Origin: Bacillota bacterium
Lineage (GTDB): Bacteria; Bacillota; Clostridia; Acetivibrionales; Acetivibrionaceae
Assembly (NCBI GenBank): GCA_023398495.1
Contig: JAEWSG010000018.1
Span: 1-23,790 of the forward strand
Reading direction: 5' to 3'
DNA length: 23,790 nucleotides
Shown: piece by piece, positions 15,783 to 23,790 of the stretch
How the letters are laid out: each line of letters starts with the position of its first letter
Position numbering within the stretch: position 1 is the first letter of the stretch
The notes under the pieces: model-generated
The model's database searches: none
What the model was told of the DNA's origin: nothing
The model's input: the letters and a program-made list of their open reading frames with translations, nothing else
Program-made: the position numbers and the translations under genes

Positions 15783-15799
15783 ATTCTTAGGCTGTTTCT
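15763..15799 (-). terminator. Terminator containing both convergent stop codons
   Basis: AGAAACAGCCTAA (15770-15782) and its complement (15787-15799) form a perfect 13-bp stem with loop ATTC. On the minus strand a run of seven U residues follows, so it chiefly ends the 159-aa gene. The stop codons of both convergent genes are within the stem. Confidence 0.88.
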
Positions 15800-16258
15800 C
15801 AATTGTTGTTCTACGGATTCTTTAATTTCCTTTTCCAAAGGACAAATCTCCTTTGATAATTTTCCTAACGTAAATATCAATTTTGCATTATTGTCAGAAG
15901 GAGGTATTTTTGTTTTCATGATTGATGAAAATAAGTAAATATTGTTGAGGCTCTCACATATCAAATATGCTGCTCCATATTTGGATAAATCACTTATTTC
16001 ATAATCTTCGGTAGTTGAAATCCTAACTACCTCCTCATTTTCAATTAAGTCGGCCAGGTGTTTCTTCACAGTGTATATATTTCTTTTTGTGTTATTAGGG
16101 ATGTACTCTTTAGCATGGTTGTAACTCTGCTGTAGATTCGGAAGTAAAAAGTCTCTTACGTAATTTTCCATATCATAGGGTTCCAGCTTTTCCAGTTCCA
16201 GAATGAGATCAATTCTGGAGCTTTCCCATTCAGCTTTAGTAATGCCTAAATCTTTCAC
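15779..16258 (-). CDS. Uncharacterised helical protein (159 aa)
   Basis: I do not recognise this family. It is a soluble, charged, mainly helical protein (MKDLGITKAEWESSRIDLIL... then a long LENEEV/STTEDYE middle and a KEICPLEKEIKESVEQQLRN end). It has no signal peptide, membrane segment or metal-binding Cys set. ATG 16258 has AAAGGAC upstream. It overlaps the exporter stop by 4 nt in convergent orientation. Gene-like codon use and a dedicated terminator support it; no role can be assigned. Confidence 0.65.
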   Translation of the reverse strand: MKDLGITKAEWESSRIDLILELEKLEPYDMENYVRDFLLPNLQQSYNHAKEYIPNNTKRNIYTVKKHLADLIENEEVVRISTTEDYEISDLSKYGAAYLICESLNNIYLFSSIMKTKIPPSDNNAKLIFTLGKLSKEICPLEKEIKESVEQQLRNSLRI

Positions 16259-16521
16259 ATGAATCAGTCCTTTATTATTTATTTGTTGTAGAGAAACATA
16301 TATAGTTTGGCTAAGACGTTTTAAATATTAAATTGACCCAAGCATTCTAATAAGTTTTTGGTACAGCAAAAAACTATTGTTTGTGCCTCGCACGCACTAG
16401 TATTTAATTTCCAATAAAATTATATTATAATATTTTCAAATAATCAACAAAGGTTTAATAAAATTTTTAAAAATTTGGATTTGAAAACGATTTGCTGCAA
16501 ATAAAGCCAATAAACCTTGAC
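16259..16521. other. Gene-free spacer before the topoisomerase operon
   Basis: No ORF is supported here. The stretch is AT-rich, with a small hairpin (AGTTTTT/AAAAACT near 16350-16375) and no recognisable RNA motif. It should hold the promoter of the minus-strand 159-aa gene, but no clear box was seen. Confidence 0.5.
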
Positions 16522-16550
16522 TTGACACGAACATAAGTTTGATGTAAGCT
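16522..16550 (+). promoter_or_regulatory. Sigma-A promoter of the topoisomerase pair
   Basis: TTGACA (16522-16527), a 17-nt spacer and TAAGCT (16545-16550), about 64 nt before the start codon. The leader then contains GGGGGTAATGTCCCGGG. Confidence 0.65.
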
Positions 16551-16613
16551 GATTCTGGGGGTAATGTCCCGGGAGTTTTGCAGAATTTTCAAATAGGAGT
16601 GTGCTTTACGGAT

Positions 16614-18593
16614 ATGTCAAAGCAAAGTAGAGTTGAACAGTATGGTAATGAAAGTATTACATCGCTAAAAGGTGCTGATAGAGTGAGGTTGAGGCCTTCG
16701 GTTATATTCGGATCCGATGGTATTGAGGGCTGCCAACATTCTGTTTTTGAAATACTTTCGAATTCAATAGATGAAGCAAGAGAAGGTTTTGGAAATATCA
16801 TAGAAGTTACAAGATTCAAGGACAACTCCGTGATGGTAAAGGATTATGGGAGAGGAATACCCTTAGATTACAATGAAAAAGAGAAAAGATACAACTGGGA
16901 GTTGGTTTTCTGCGAATTATACGCAGGTGGCAAGTACAAGAATAACTCGGGAGAAAACTATGAATTCAGTCTCGGTCTGAATGGGCTTGGAAGCTGTGCA
17001 ACTCAATACAGTTCGGAATATATGGATGTGACTGTTTACCGCGATGGGTTCAAATACGATTTGCATTTTGAAAAAGGTGAAAATGTAGGTGGATTGCTTA
17101 AGCAAAAGTGCAATTATGAGAGTACAGGCACAATCATAAAGTGGAAACCTGATCTTGACGTATTTACAGATATAAATATTTCTCTTGAGCATTATTCAAA
17201 TATTCTCAAAAAGCAGGCTGTTGTAAATGCCGGACTGAAGTTTGTTCTTCATGATGAGGAGACACAAGAGTTTTTTGAGTACAGTTATGATAATGGGATT
17301 ATTGACTATATAAATGAAATATCTAAGGAAAAGTCCTTTACCGGTATTCAGTTTTATGAGACAAGTACCAGGGGAAGGGACAGGGAAGATAAGCCTGAAT
17401 ATAAAGTAAAGATGCAGGTTGCATTTTGTTTTAATAACGAAATCAATATGATGGAGTATTATCATAATTCCAGTTTTCTTGAGTACGGGGGAGCTCCTGA
17501 CAAGGCAGTCAAAAATGCGTTTGTATATGAAATTGATAAATGCATAAAAGCACGCGGCAAATACAATAAGGATGAATCCAAAATTACTTTTCAGGATATC
17601 CAGGATAGCATGATACTTGTAACTAATTCATTTTCAACAATTACGAGCTATGAAAACCAGACAAAAAAGTCAATAACCAACAAGTTTATACAAGAGGCAA
17701 TGACGGATTTTCTAAAGCAGCAGCTTGAGGTATACTTTATTGAGAACAAGATGGAAAGTGACAAGATAATAGAGCAGATCATGGTAAACAAGAGAAGCCG
17801 TGAGACTGCTGAGAAAACAAGAATAAATATTAAGAAGAAGCTCAGCGGAAATGTGGATATTTCCAACAGGGTAAAGAAATTTGTAGATTGCAGGACTAAA
17901 GATATAAACAGAAGAGAAATTTATATTGTTGAGGGAGATTCTGCGTTAGGTGCGTGTAAGTTGGGAAGGGATGCTGAATTTCAAGCTATAATACCTGTAA
18001 GGGGTAAGATACTTAACTGCTTGAAGGCAGATTATGATAATATTTTTAAAAGTGAAATTATTGTAGACCTTTTGAAGGTGTTGGGTTGCGGTGTTGAGAT
18101 AAAAAGCAAGCATAATAAAGATCTTAATACCTTTGATATCAACAATTTAAGGTGGAATAAAATCATAATTTGTACCGACGCTGATGTGGATGGGTTCCAG
18201 ATCAGGACACTTATACTTGCTATGATTTACAGGCTGGTGCCGACCTTGATAAATATCGGCAAGGTTTATATTGCTGAGTCCCCGCTTTTTGAAATAGCAA
18301 CCAAGGATAAAACATATTTTGCTTATTCCGATAAGGAGAAAAATGATATAGTTTCAAAAATCAAAGGGAAATACACTGTTCAGCGTTCAAAGGGACTTGG
18401 TGAAAACCAGCCGGAGATGATGTGGGAAACAACTATGAATCCTGAAACCAGAAAACTTATCAAGGTAATGCCTGCCGATATTGAAAGTACAGAGCAGATG
18501 TTTGATGTTTTGCTTGGGGATAATCTACCTGGAAGAAAGAACTTCATAGAAGAGAATGGTTACAGATATTTGGACATGATAGATGTAAGTTAG
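16614..18593 (+). CDS. Type IIA topoisomerase ATPase subunit, GyrB/ParE-like (divergent)
   Basis: This 659-aa protein is the ATPase/TOPRIM subunit of a type IIA DNA topoisomerase. GHKL ATPase: EILSNSIDEA with Glu46 and Asn50, DYGRGIP, and GLNGLGS as the ATP lid. TOPRIM: EGDSALGACKLGRD (Glu440), TDADVDGFQIR (Asp522, 524, 526), and RSKGLGENQPEMMW near the end. Standard GyrB/ParE proteins have EGDSAGG and DVDGxHI, so Leu/Ala and Gln replacements mark this as a divergent branch, though metal-binding acids remain. The start is uncertain: ATG 16614 has GGAG 14 nt upstream, which is long; an upstream TTG at 16578 is possible but too close to its own GGGAG. The partner subunit follows 38 nt later. 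It could be this organism's Topo IV or a third, extra enzyme. Confidence 0.88.
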   Translation: MSKQSRVEQYGNESITSLKGADRVRLRPSVIFGSDGIEGCQHSVFEILSNSIDEAREGFGNIIEVTRFKDNSVMVKDYGRGIPLDYNEKEKRYNWELVFCELYAGGKYKNNSGENYEFSLGLNGLGSCATQYSSEYMDVTVYRDGFKYDLHFEKGENVGGLLKQKCNYESTGTIIKWKPDLDVFTDINISLEHYSNILKKQAVVNAGLKFVLHDEETQEFFEYSYDNGIIDYINEISKEKSFTGIQFYETSTRGRDREDKPEYKVKMQVAFCFNNEINMMEYYHNSSFLEYGGAPDKAVKNAFVYEIDKCIKARGKYNKDESKITFQDIQDSMILVTNSFSTITSYENQTKKSITNKFIQEAMTDFLKQQLEVYFIENKMESDKIIEQIMVNKRSRETAEKTRINIKKKLSGNVDISNRVKKFVDCRTKDINRREIYIVEGDSALGACKLGRDAEFQAIIPVRGKILNCLKADYDNIFKSEIIVDLLKVLGCGVEIKSKHNKDLNTFDINNLRWNKIIICTDADVDGFQIRTLILAMIYRLVPTLINIGKVYIAESPLFEIATKDKTYFAYSDKEKNDIVSKIKGKYTVQRSKGLGENQPEMMWETTMNPETRKLIKVMPADIESTEQMFDVLLGDNLPGRKNFIEENGYRYLDMIDVS

Positions 18594-18631
18594 AATAGTG
18601 TTTTTAATAGGGGGATAGGTGAAGTATTAAT

Positions 18632-20815
18632 ATGTCAAAAAGTCGTTTAATCGAACAGAAAATAGTTGATACACTTGAAAAGAATTATATGCCCTATGCA
18701 ATGAGTGTAATAGTTTCGAGGGCAATACCTGAAATAGACGGTCTTAAGCCGTCACACAGAAAGTTGCTATACACCATGTACAAAATGGGATTGCTGACAG
18801 GTTCACGGACAAAGTCAGCTAATGTTGTTGGACAGACAATGAAGCTTAACCCACATGGAGATATGGCGATTTATGAGACAATGGTGAGGCTGACAAGAGG
18901 AAACGATGCTCTTTTGCATCCTTATGTTGATTCAAAAGGAAACTTTGGAAAACAGTATTCAAGGGATATGCATTTTGCTGCACCTCGTTATACTGAGGTC
19001 AAGCTTGATAAGGTATGTGAAGAGCTGTTTAGGGATCTGGATAAAGATGCTGTTGACTTTGTTGATAATTATGACGGGACAATGAAAGAGCCTACTCTTC
19101 TTCCGATAACTTTTCCTAATATACTTGTAAGTGCAAATCAGGGAATAGCTGTCGGAATGGCAAGCAATATCTGTAGTTTCAATCTTGCCGAGGTTTGCGA
19201 AACTACTATTCAATTCTTAAATGATGAAAATGTAAATATTGCAGAGTATCTTAAGGCACCGGATTTTTCATCAGGTGGACAGTTGATATATAAAGAAAAG
19301 GACATTAATGATATTTACAGCACCGGCAGGGGAAGCTTTAAGGTAAGAGGAAAATACAGGTATGATAAGGAAAATAACTGTATTGAAGTCTATCAGATAC
19401 CTTATACTACAACAACGGAAGCTATTATTGACTCGATTATTGAGCTGGTTAAAAACAACAAGATTAAAGATGTATCGGATGTAAGGGATGAAACGGATCT
19501 GAGTGGTCTGAAGATTACCATCGACATAAGAAGGAATACCGATCCGGATGCTCTTATGAACAAGCTTTATAAGCTGACACCACTTGAAGACAGTTTTGGC
19601 TGTAATTTCAATATTCTTATAAATGGCCGTCCAATGGTGCTTGGCATTAAAGGCGTTTTGCGTAATTGGATTGAATTCAGAATAAACTGTATTAAGAGGC
19701 AGACACTGTTTGATATAAATAAAAAGACGGATAAACTACACTTATTGCTTGGTTTGAAAAAGATACTATTAGATATAGACAAGGCTATAAGACTAATAAG
19801 GGAAACAGAAGAAGATGCTTTAGTTATACCAAACCTTATGTCCGGTTTTGAGATAGATCAGGTGCAGGCAGATTTTATTGCAGAGATCAAGCTGAGAAAC
19901 TTAAATAAGGAGTACATTTTAAACAGGGTCAGCGAGATTGAGAAGCTTGAGAAAGAAATTGCAGAGTTAAAAGACATATACGGAAACGATAAAAAGATAA
20001 AGAAGATAATAGTAAAGCAGCTTGGAGAAGTATCTAAAAAATATGGACAGCCGAGAAGAACTGAGATAATCCATGAAGATCATATTGAAGAAATCACTCA
20101 TGAACATTTAATTGAGGATTATAATCTTAAGCTGTTTTTAACAGACCACAATTATTTGAAAAAGATACCACTTACATCTTTAAGAACAAGCCCCGAACAT
20201 AAGCTTAAAGATGATGATTTTATGGTTCAGGAGATAGAGACACACAATAAAGCTGATTTATTGCTGTTCTCAAACAAGCAGGTAGTATACAAGATCAGAA
20301 TTTATGAAATAGAAGATTGTAAGGCAAGCAGTTTGGGTGAATATCTCACTAATCTTTTAGGTCTTGAGGAAGGTGAAAAAATTCTCCACCTGGTTGCAAC
20401 CGATGATTATAAGGGTTATATGATATTTGCTTTTGAAAACGGTAAGGTTGCAAAGATTGATTTAAACAGTTATGCAACTAAAACAAACCGTAAGAAATTG
20501 GCAAATGCATATAGCGGTCTGTCAAAACTGATTTATATGCAGTATGTTATGGAGGATGAAGAGCTTGTTGCATTCAGCAGTCTAAAAAAAGTATTGATAT
20601 TTGATACATCAAATATCAACCCCAAATCAACCAGAGACTCACAGGGGGTTCAGGTGCTAAAAGAGAAAAAGGGAAGTGTGATGACGAGCATAAAGAGGTT
20701 GCCAGATACTACATTTAAAGACCTTGATTATTACAGAACCAAAAATATTCCGGCTGTTGGCTGCTATTTAAAAGATGAGGACAAAGAAGACAACCAAATC
20801 AAAATTGACCTTTAG
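18632..20815 (+). CDS. Type IIA topoisomerase cleavage subunit, GyrA/ParC-like (divergent)
   Basis: This 727-aa protein is the DNA-cleaving partner. It shows the winged-helix start (YAMSVIVSRAIPEIDGLKPS), the catalytic Tyr120 in AAPRYTEVKL and a coiled-coil tower (about 430-470). A C-terminal beta-pinwheel follows (about 490-715), with repeats such as KADLLLFSNKQVVYKIR and GYMIFAFENGKVAKIDL. No GyrA box (QRRGGKG) is visible, so by family knowledge it should act like Topo IV (relaxation/decatenation) rather than supercoil. In the quinolone region the motif is GDMAIYE (76-82): Met78 stands where GyrA Ser83 or ParC Ser80 sits, and Glu82 fits the ParC/Gram-positive pattern. ATG 18632 follows AGGTGAAG. 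It ends before the terminator at 20837. Confidence 0.9.
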   Translation: MSKSRLIEQKIVDTLEKNYMPYAMSVIVSRAIPEIDGLKPSHRKLLYTMYKMGLLTGSRTKSANVVGQTMKLNPHGDMAIYETMVRLTRGNDALLHPYVDSKGNFGKQYSRDMHFAAPRYTEVKLDKVCEELFRDLDKDAVDFVDNYDGTMKEPTLLPITFPNILVSANQGIAVGMASNICSFNLAEVCETTIQFLNDENVNIAEYLKAPDFSSGGQLIYKEKDINDIYSTGRGSFKVRGKYRYDKENNCIEVYQIPYTTTTEAIIDSIIELVKNNKIKDVSDVRDETDLSGLKITIDIRRNTDPDALMNKLYKLTPLEDSFGCNFNILINGRPMVLGIKGVLRNWIEFRINCIKRQTLFDINKKTDKLHLLLGLKKILLDIDKAIRLIRETEEDALVIPNLMSGFEIDQVQADFIAEIKLRNLNKEYILNRVSEIEKLEKEIAELKDIYGNDKKIKKIIVKQLGEVSKKYGQPRRTEIIHEDHIEEITHEHLIEDYNLKLFLTDHNYLKKIPLTSLRTSPEHKLKDDDFMVQEIETHNKADLLLFSNKQVVYKIRIYEIEDCKASSLGEYLTNLLGLEEGEKILHLVATDDYKGYMIFAFENGKVAKIDLNSYATKTNRKKLANAYSGLSKLIYMQYVMEDEELVAFSSLKKVLIFDTSNINPKSTRDSQGVQVLKEKKGSVMTSIKRLPDTTFKDLDYYRTKNIPAVGCYLKDEDKEDNQIKIDL

Positions 20816-20836
20816 AGTTTTATTAATAAGATGCTG

Positions 20837-20873
20837 AAAGCTGCCTTAGATATGTTTTAGGCGGCTTTTTTTT
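20837..20873 (+). terminator. Terminator of the topoisomerase operon
   Basis: AAAGCTGCCT pairs with AGGCGGCTTT (one G-U pair), followed by eight T residues. Confidence 0.9.
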
Positions 20874-20961
20874 GTGGGGCTTTTTATGTTGCATTTTTCA
20901 TAGTAACAATTATGTCTACATACCATATAATATATTGATTAAATTAAGGAGGATATTATTC

Positions 20962-21312
20962 ATGATGATTTTAAAGACCATTAAAGACGCTAAAAAAAAG
21001 AAGGAAAAAGAGAAGAAAATTAAGGCTATTAAAAAAATAGCTGTAGCTGCATCCGTAGGTTCTGCTCTTGGAGGGGCAACCGGGTTGCTATTTGCACCTA
21101 AATCAGGTAAGGAGACAAGACAAGATATTGCAAAGGGTGTTAAGGACGCATCTGAAAGTGTAAGAAATTCTGCTGCTAACGTAAAAGGTAAGGCAGTTAA
21201 AGTACAAAAAGGGATAAAGGATGTTTTAGGTAATGCAAGGAGTTTATTTAAGAAGAGTAAAGAGGAGAAAGTGGAAGAGGTTGTAGAGGTGCAGGCTGAA
21301 AAAGACGAGTAA
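20962..21312 (+). CDS. YtxH-family protein
   Basis: This 116-aa YtxH-like (PF12732) protein has a basic N-terminus (KDAKKKKEKEKKIKAIKK), then one Gly/Ala-rich hydrophobic segment (AVAASVGSALGGATGLLFAP) ending in the family signature FAPKSGKETR. A charged helical tail (about 55-116) follows, ending in an acidic EEVVEV stretch. Members are small envelope or stress-related proteins of poorly known function. The start ATG 20962 has AAGGAGG nine nt upstream; an upstream in-frame start at 20872 would overlap the operon terminator and is rejected. It is transcribed separately from the topoisomerase genes. Confidence 0.85.
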   Translation: MMILKTIKDAKKKKEKEKKIKAIKKIAVAASVGSALGGATGLLFAPKSGKETRQDIAKGVKDASESVRNSAANVKGKAVKVQKGIKDVLGNARSLFKKSKEEKVEEVVEVQAEKDE

Positions 21313-21333
21313 GGATTTTTGTCATGTCTGTCA

Positions 21334-21361
21334 GGTCATATTCAAAAGAATATGGCCTTTT
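21334..21361 (+). terminator. Terminator after the YtxH gene
   Basis: GGTCATATTC pairs with GAATATGGCC (one G-U pair) around loop AAAA, followed by TTTT. Confidence 0.85.
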
Positions 21362-21548
21362 GCAATGCGTACTAATTATTCGACAACAATCAAAACTAAT
21401 CAAGCAATATTAAACCTATTTATTCCTAGAATATCTTTTCTTAGAATTATTTTAGTGATATAGTTATTGTTATAGAATTTGTCACTTATATAAAGAATTT
21501 GTAATTGTGTGTTATTATTTGTTTGCTTATTTTAAGGGGGGGCAACCT

Positions 21549-22514
21549 GTGAGCCAAGTTGGAAATGCGATTAAAATGTATCTCTTGTTGCAGGCAAATG
21601 GAAAAATGAAGATTAGTGAAATTGCATCTGCCCTTGAGGTCGATGAAAGACAGGTGAGAAGGTACCGTGATCATTTGGAGTTAGCATCAATACGTATTGA
21701 TGCTGATAGAGGAAAGTATGGTGGGTATAAACTCCTAAATGACAGATTAATGTTAGGTCTTAACGTTTCAACCCAAGAGCAGTCCTCATTACAACTCGTC
21801 GAAAGATATCTTAATGATTCAAAGCACATTGCAGCAAAAGATGTTTCAAGCCTTGTTACAAAAATTAGTATCGTAAGCAATTATAAAAATAGCGAACAGG
21901 TAGAGTTTTGCAATCATATGGCAAAAGAGATTGTTTCCAATATCGACTTAAGCACTGAACGGAAAAAGTTTTTAGATATTCATGCTGCAGTTCTTTCAAG
22001 AAAAAAGATAAAAATTGATTACACCTCTTTAAACTCCGGTAGATTAACAAGGATAGTCAGACCGTATGAAACTCTTCAGTACAAGCAGGATTTATACTTT
22101 ATTGGTTTTTGTGAATTGAAAGGTGAAATTCGTGATTTCAAGATTTCCAGAGTACACAGTTATGAAGTTCTTAATGAAACATTTGCCAGGGATAAAAGTT
22201 ATGATCCGGAGAAAAGCATGGAAAACTGCTTTGGGATACATAAGGGAGATGAATACAATTTAAAACTTAAGATAATGCACCCTATGTCTCAGATTATCAA
22301 AGAAAAAATATGGGTGAATAATCAAGAGATAACTGAATTTGAGGACAAGTCTATAATTTTCAAGGCGAGGATGAGAGGTATTGCAGAAATAAAGACTTGG
22401 ATTCTCGGGATGGGATCTTCTGTAATTGTGCTGGAACCTAATGAGATTGTTGATGAAATAAAAAAAGAGATAAATAAAATTAGAAAAATTTATAACTGCC
22501 ACGATATGTCCTAA
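21549..22514 (+). CDS. HTH-WYL transcriptional regulator of the CRISPR locus
   Basis: A 321-aa regulator with an N-terminal helix-turn-helix (about 3-55: ISEIASALEVDERQVRRYRD) and a WYL ligand-binding domain (about 150-215: KKIKIDYTSLNSGRLTRIVR, then RPYETLQYKQDLYFIGFCEL). A C-terminal WCX-like part follows. WYL proteins bind nucleic-acid or nucleotide ligands and often sit beside CRISPR or other defence loci. The start is GTG 21549 because AAGGGGGGG lies six nt before it; the upstream GTG at 21507 has no site. It precedes cas6 by about 60 nt in the same orientation and so probably autoregulates the operon. Confidence 0.87.
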   Translation: MSQVGNAIKMYLLLQANGKMKISEIASALEVDERQVRRYRDHLELASIRIDADRGKYGGYKLLNDRLMLGLNVSTQEQSSLQLVERYLNDSKHIAAKDVSSLVTKISIVSNYKNSEQVEFCNHMAKEIVSNIDLSTERKKFLDIHAAVLSRKKIKIDYTSLNSGRLTRIVRPYETLQYKQDLYFIGFCELKGEIRDFKISRVHSYEVLNETFARDKSYDPEKSMENCFGIHKGDEYNLKLKIMHPMSQIIKEKIWVNNQEITEFEDKSIIFKARMRGIAEIKTWILGMGSSVIVLEPNEIVDEIKKEINKIRKIYNCHDMS

Positions 22515-22574
22515 TTGTGATGTAGAATTGATATTGGAAGGGAAAGTAGTATTTTACGGAAGGAGGTGACAAAA

Positions 22575-23306
22575 ATGAGATTAAAATGCGATTTCAAGGT
22601 GGATAAGCTTCCTTTATCCCACAATATGATGTTTGTAAGTTTGATAAAAGAGGCTTTAAGAAAGTCAGATCAAGCATATTATGATAAGCTCTATAATTTT
22701 AATGGTAAAGCAAATAAAAAAAGCAAGAACTTTTGTTTTTCCGTTAGAATGAATGACTATGAAATTGATGGTGATATTGCGAAGGTCAAAAACGGTGTTT
22801 CATTATTGGTAAGTTCTCCGGATGCTGAATTTATTCTTTATCTTTATAACGGAATTCTGAAAAGTAATGAGTTTAAATATAAAGATTTCTGTATCAAAAG
22901 AGAACGAATTTCTATGGTAAAAGAGAAAAATCCTGATTCAGGTGAAGCAATATTTAAAACATTATCTCCAATTTGCATTAAAAACAATCAAAATTACTTT
23001 TTGAAAATTGAGGATGATGGATATGAAAAAGAGCTGAATTATATTGCAGATAGAGTTCTTGAAAATTATAGGGGCAGAGGGTTAGAGGAAAAGTTGGTTT
23101 TTCAGAATGTAAAAATGAAAAAGGTTGTTGTGAGACAAGATATAAGAGCATTTGAAGAAAAGTCAGGTAGGGATTATTTATTTGTAAATTCTTATGAAGG
23201 GATTTTTAAACTGAGTGGGAATGCAGTAGATTTAAGAGATTTGTGTTCTTTAGGAATTGGATTTAAGAGGAATCAAGGCTTTGGAATGCTTGAATTAGTT
23301 TATTGA
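22575..23306 (+). CDS. cas6: CRISPR RNA endonuclease Cas6 (type I-B)
   Basis: Cas6 (243 aa) cleaves the precursor crRNA within each repeat and is part of the type I-B system. The tell-tale feature is the Gly-rich loop at the C-terminus, GIGFKRNQGFGMLELV. The N-terminal strand-helix (KCDFKVDKLPLSHNMMFVSL) fits the first ferredoxin-like RRM, with a His that could be catalytic, though this assignment is uncertain. ATG 22575 follows AAGGAGGTGAC. The next gene begins 15 nt after the stop codon, consistent with one operon. I see no CRISPR array in the window, so it must lie further right or elsewhere. Confidence 0.88.
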   Translation: MRLKCDFKVDKLPLSHNMMFVSLIKEALRKSDQAYYDKLYNFNGKANKKSKNFCFSVRMNDYEIDGDIAKVKNGVSLLVSSPDAEFILYLYNGILKSNEFKYKDFCIKRERISMVKEKNPDSGEAIFKTLSPICIKNNQNYFLKIEDDGYEKELNYIADRVLENYRGRGLEEKLVFQNVKMKKVVVRQDIRAFEEKSGRDYLFVNSYEGIFKLSGNAVDLRDLCSLGIGFKRNQGFGMLELVY

Positions 23307-23321
23307 CAAGGGGGTGATGCT

Positions 23322-23714
23322 TTGGAACATATTAAGTTAAGGCTTGCTGATTGGCTTTACAATGCAGGTGTTGTTGGATTAGTTAATGTTTTACAACATG
23401 CAAAAGATGAAGTTAATATCATGGGACAAGAAGTGATTTTTAAAACAGTAGCACTAGAAGGAATTGAAGAGAAGTATTTTAAGTATTTTATTGATACATA
23501 TGAAAAAAGTCTATCATGGTACAAAATAGTAAGCTTTGAATACTTTATTACAAAATATGAAGATGAAAACTTTGAGACGTTTGATGAAAAAGCTTTGGAT
23601 GTGCTTAACCAATATATTGGAAGTGGTGCAAAGAGCGGGACGATAAAATACTATTTAACCAGTAATAGTGTTTTCGCTCTAATAACCTGCGGGTGTTTTT
23701 ATCAGATTGCATGA
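23322..23714 (+). pseudogene. cas8a1: cas8a1/cst1 (type I-B large subunit), interrupted after ~118 residues
   Basis: The TTG start at 23322 follows AAGGGGGTGATGC. The protein begins MEHIKLRLADWLYNAGVVGL and contains EEKYFKYFIDTYEKSLSWYK, the conserved N-terminus of the Cst1/Cas8a1 large subunit of type I-B Cascade. Full-length members are several times longer and carry CxxC pairs. Here the frame stops at 130 codons, and resemblance fades after about residue 118 (KYYLTSNSV). The last residues (TCGCFYQIA) look like read-through into foreign sequence. The window ends 76 nt later, so an insertion, a deletion or an assembly junction cannot be told apart. Confidence 0.7.
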
Positions 23715-23790
23715 CCGTATAAAAAATGATAGTCTTAGTCAGCAGAGGTGATAAGAGGGAAGACTTCTCAATCTGCCTGACCAGCGATTA

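Noticed and set aside
22515..23790. CRISPR array
   Set aside because: No regularly spaced direct repeats were found anywhere in the window despite the cas genes.

Overview
The window is AT-rich, with strong AGGAGG-type ribosome binding sites, U-tailed terminators, a serine T-box leader, LysM/CAP spore-type proteins and a class I CRISPR operon. This points to an anaerobic, spore-forming Firmicute of the clostridial (Acetivibrio/Ruminiclostridium-like) type. The genus is inferred from protein flavour only; no rRNA gene is present.

Layout, left to right. Positions 1-127 are the 3' end of a group II intron (domains V and VI). A minus-strand yyaL (DUF255 thioredoxin-like) gene follows, broken by a 17-nt insertion exactly at its CHWC-coding site. 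Next come a decayed P-loop-kinase-like remnant (minus), a small membrane-anchored unknown protein (plus), a polytopic membrane protein (minus), and an 85-nt relic of a second yyaL copy that carries an insertion at the same site. serC (phosphoserine aminotransferase, minus) follows, with a complete T-box leader reading a UCC serine codon. A secreted beta-lactamase-fold hydrolase with stalk domains, a DUF4474 protein and a secreted alpha/beta hydrolase come next. Three very small tandem genes (44, 46 and 109 aa) are followed by a structured, gene-free stretch. Then come an L,D-transpeptidase lipoprotein, a LysM-CAP (YkwD-like) protein, and a two-gene ThrE-type threonine/serine exporter with a promoter and a direct-repeat leader.

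The right third holds an unknown 159-aa gene convergent with the exporter, a divergent type IIA topoisomerase pair (GyrB/ParE-like then GyrA/ParC-like) with its own promoter and terminator, and a YtxH-family protein. The beginning of a type I-B CRISPR-Cas operon closes the window: WYL regulator, cas6, and cas8a1/cst1. The cas8 frame is lost after about 118 residues, just before the window edge, so that gene is interrupted or truncated. No CRISPR array is visible.

The most interesting points are the two yyaL copies sharing a same-site insertion, the divergent topoisomerase II pair with altered quinolone-region and TOPRIM residues, the small-protein cluster with its repeated hairpin element, and the interrupted cas8. 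I did not find a clear wholly new system.
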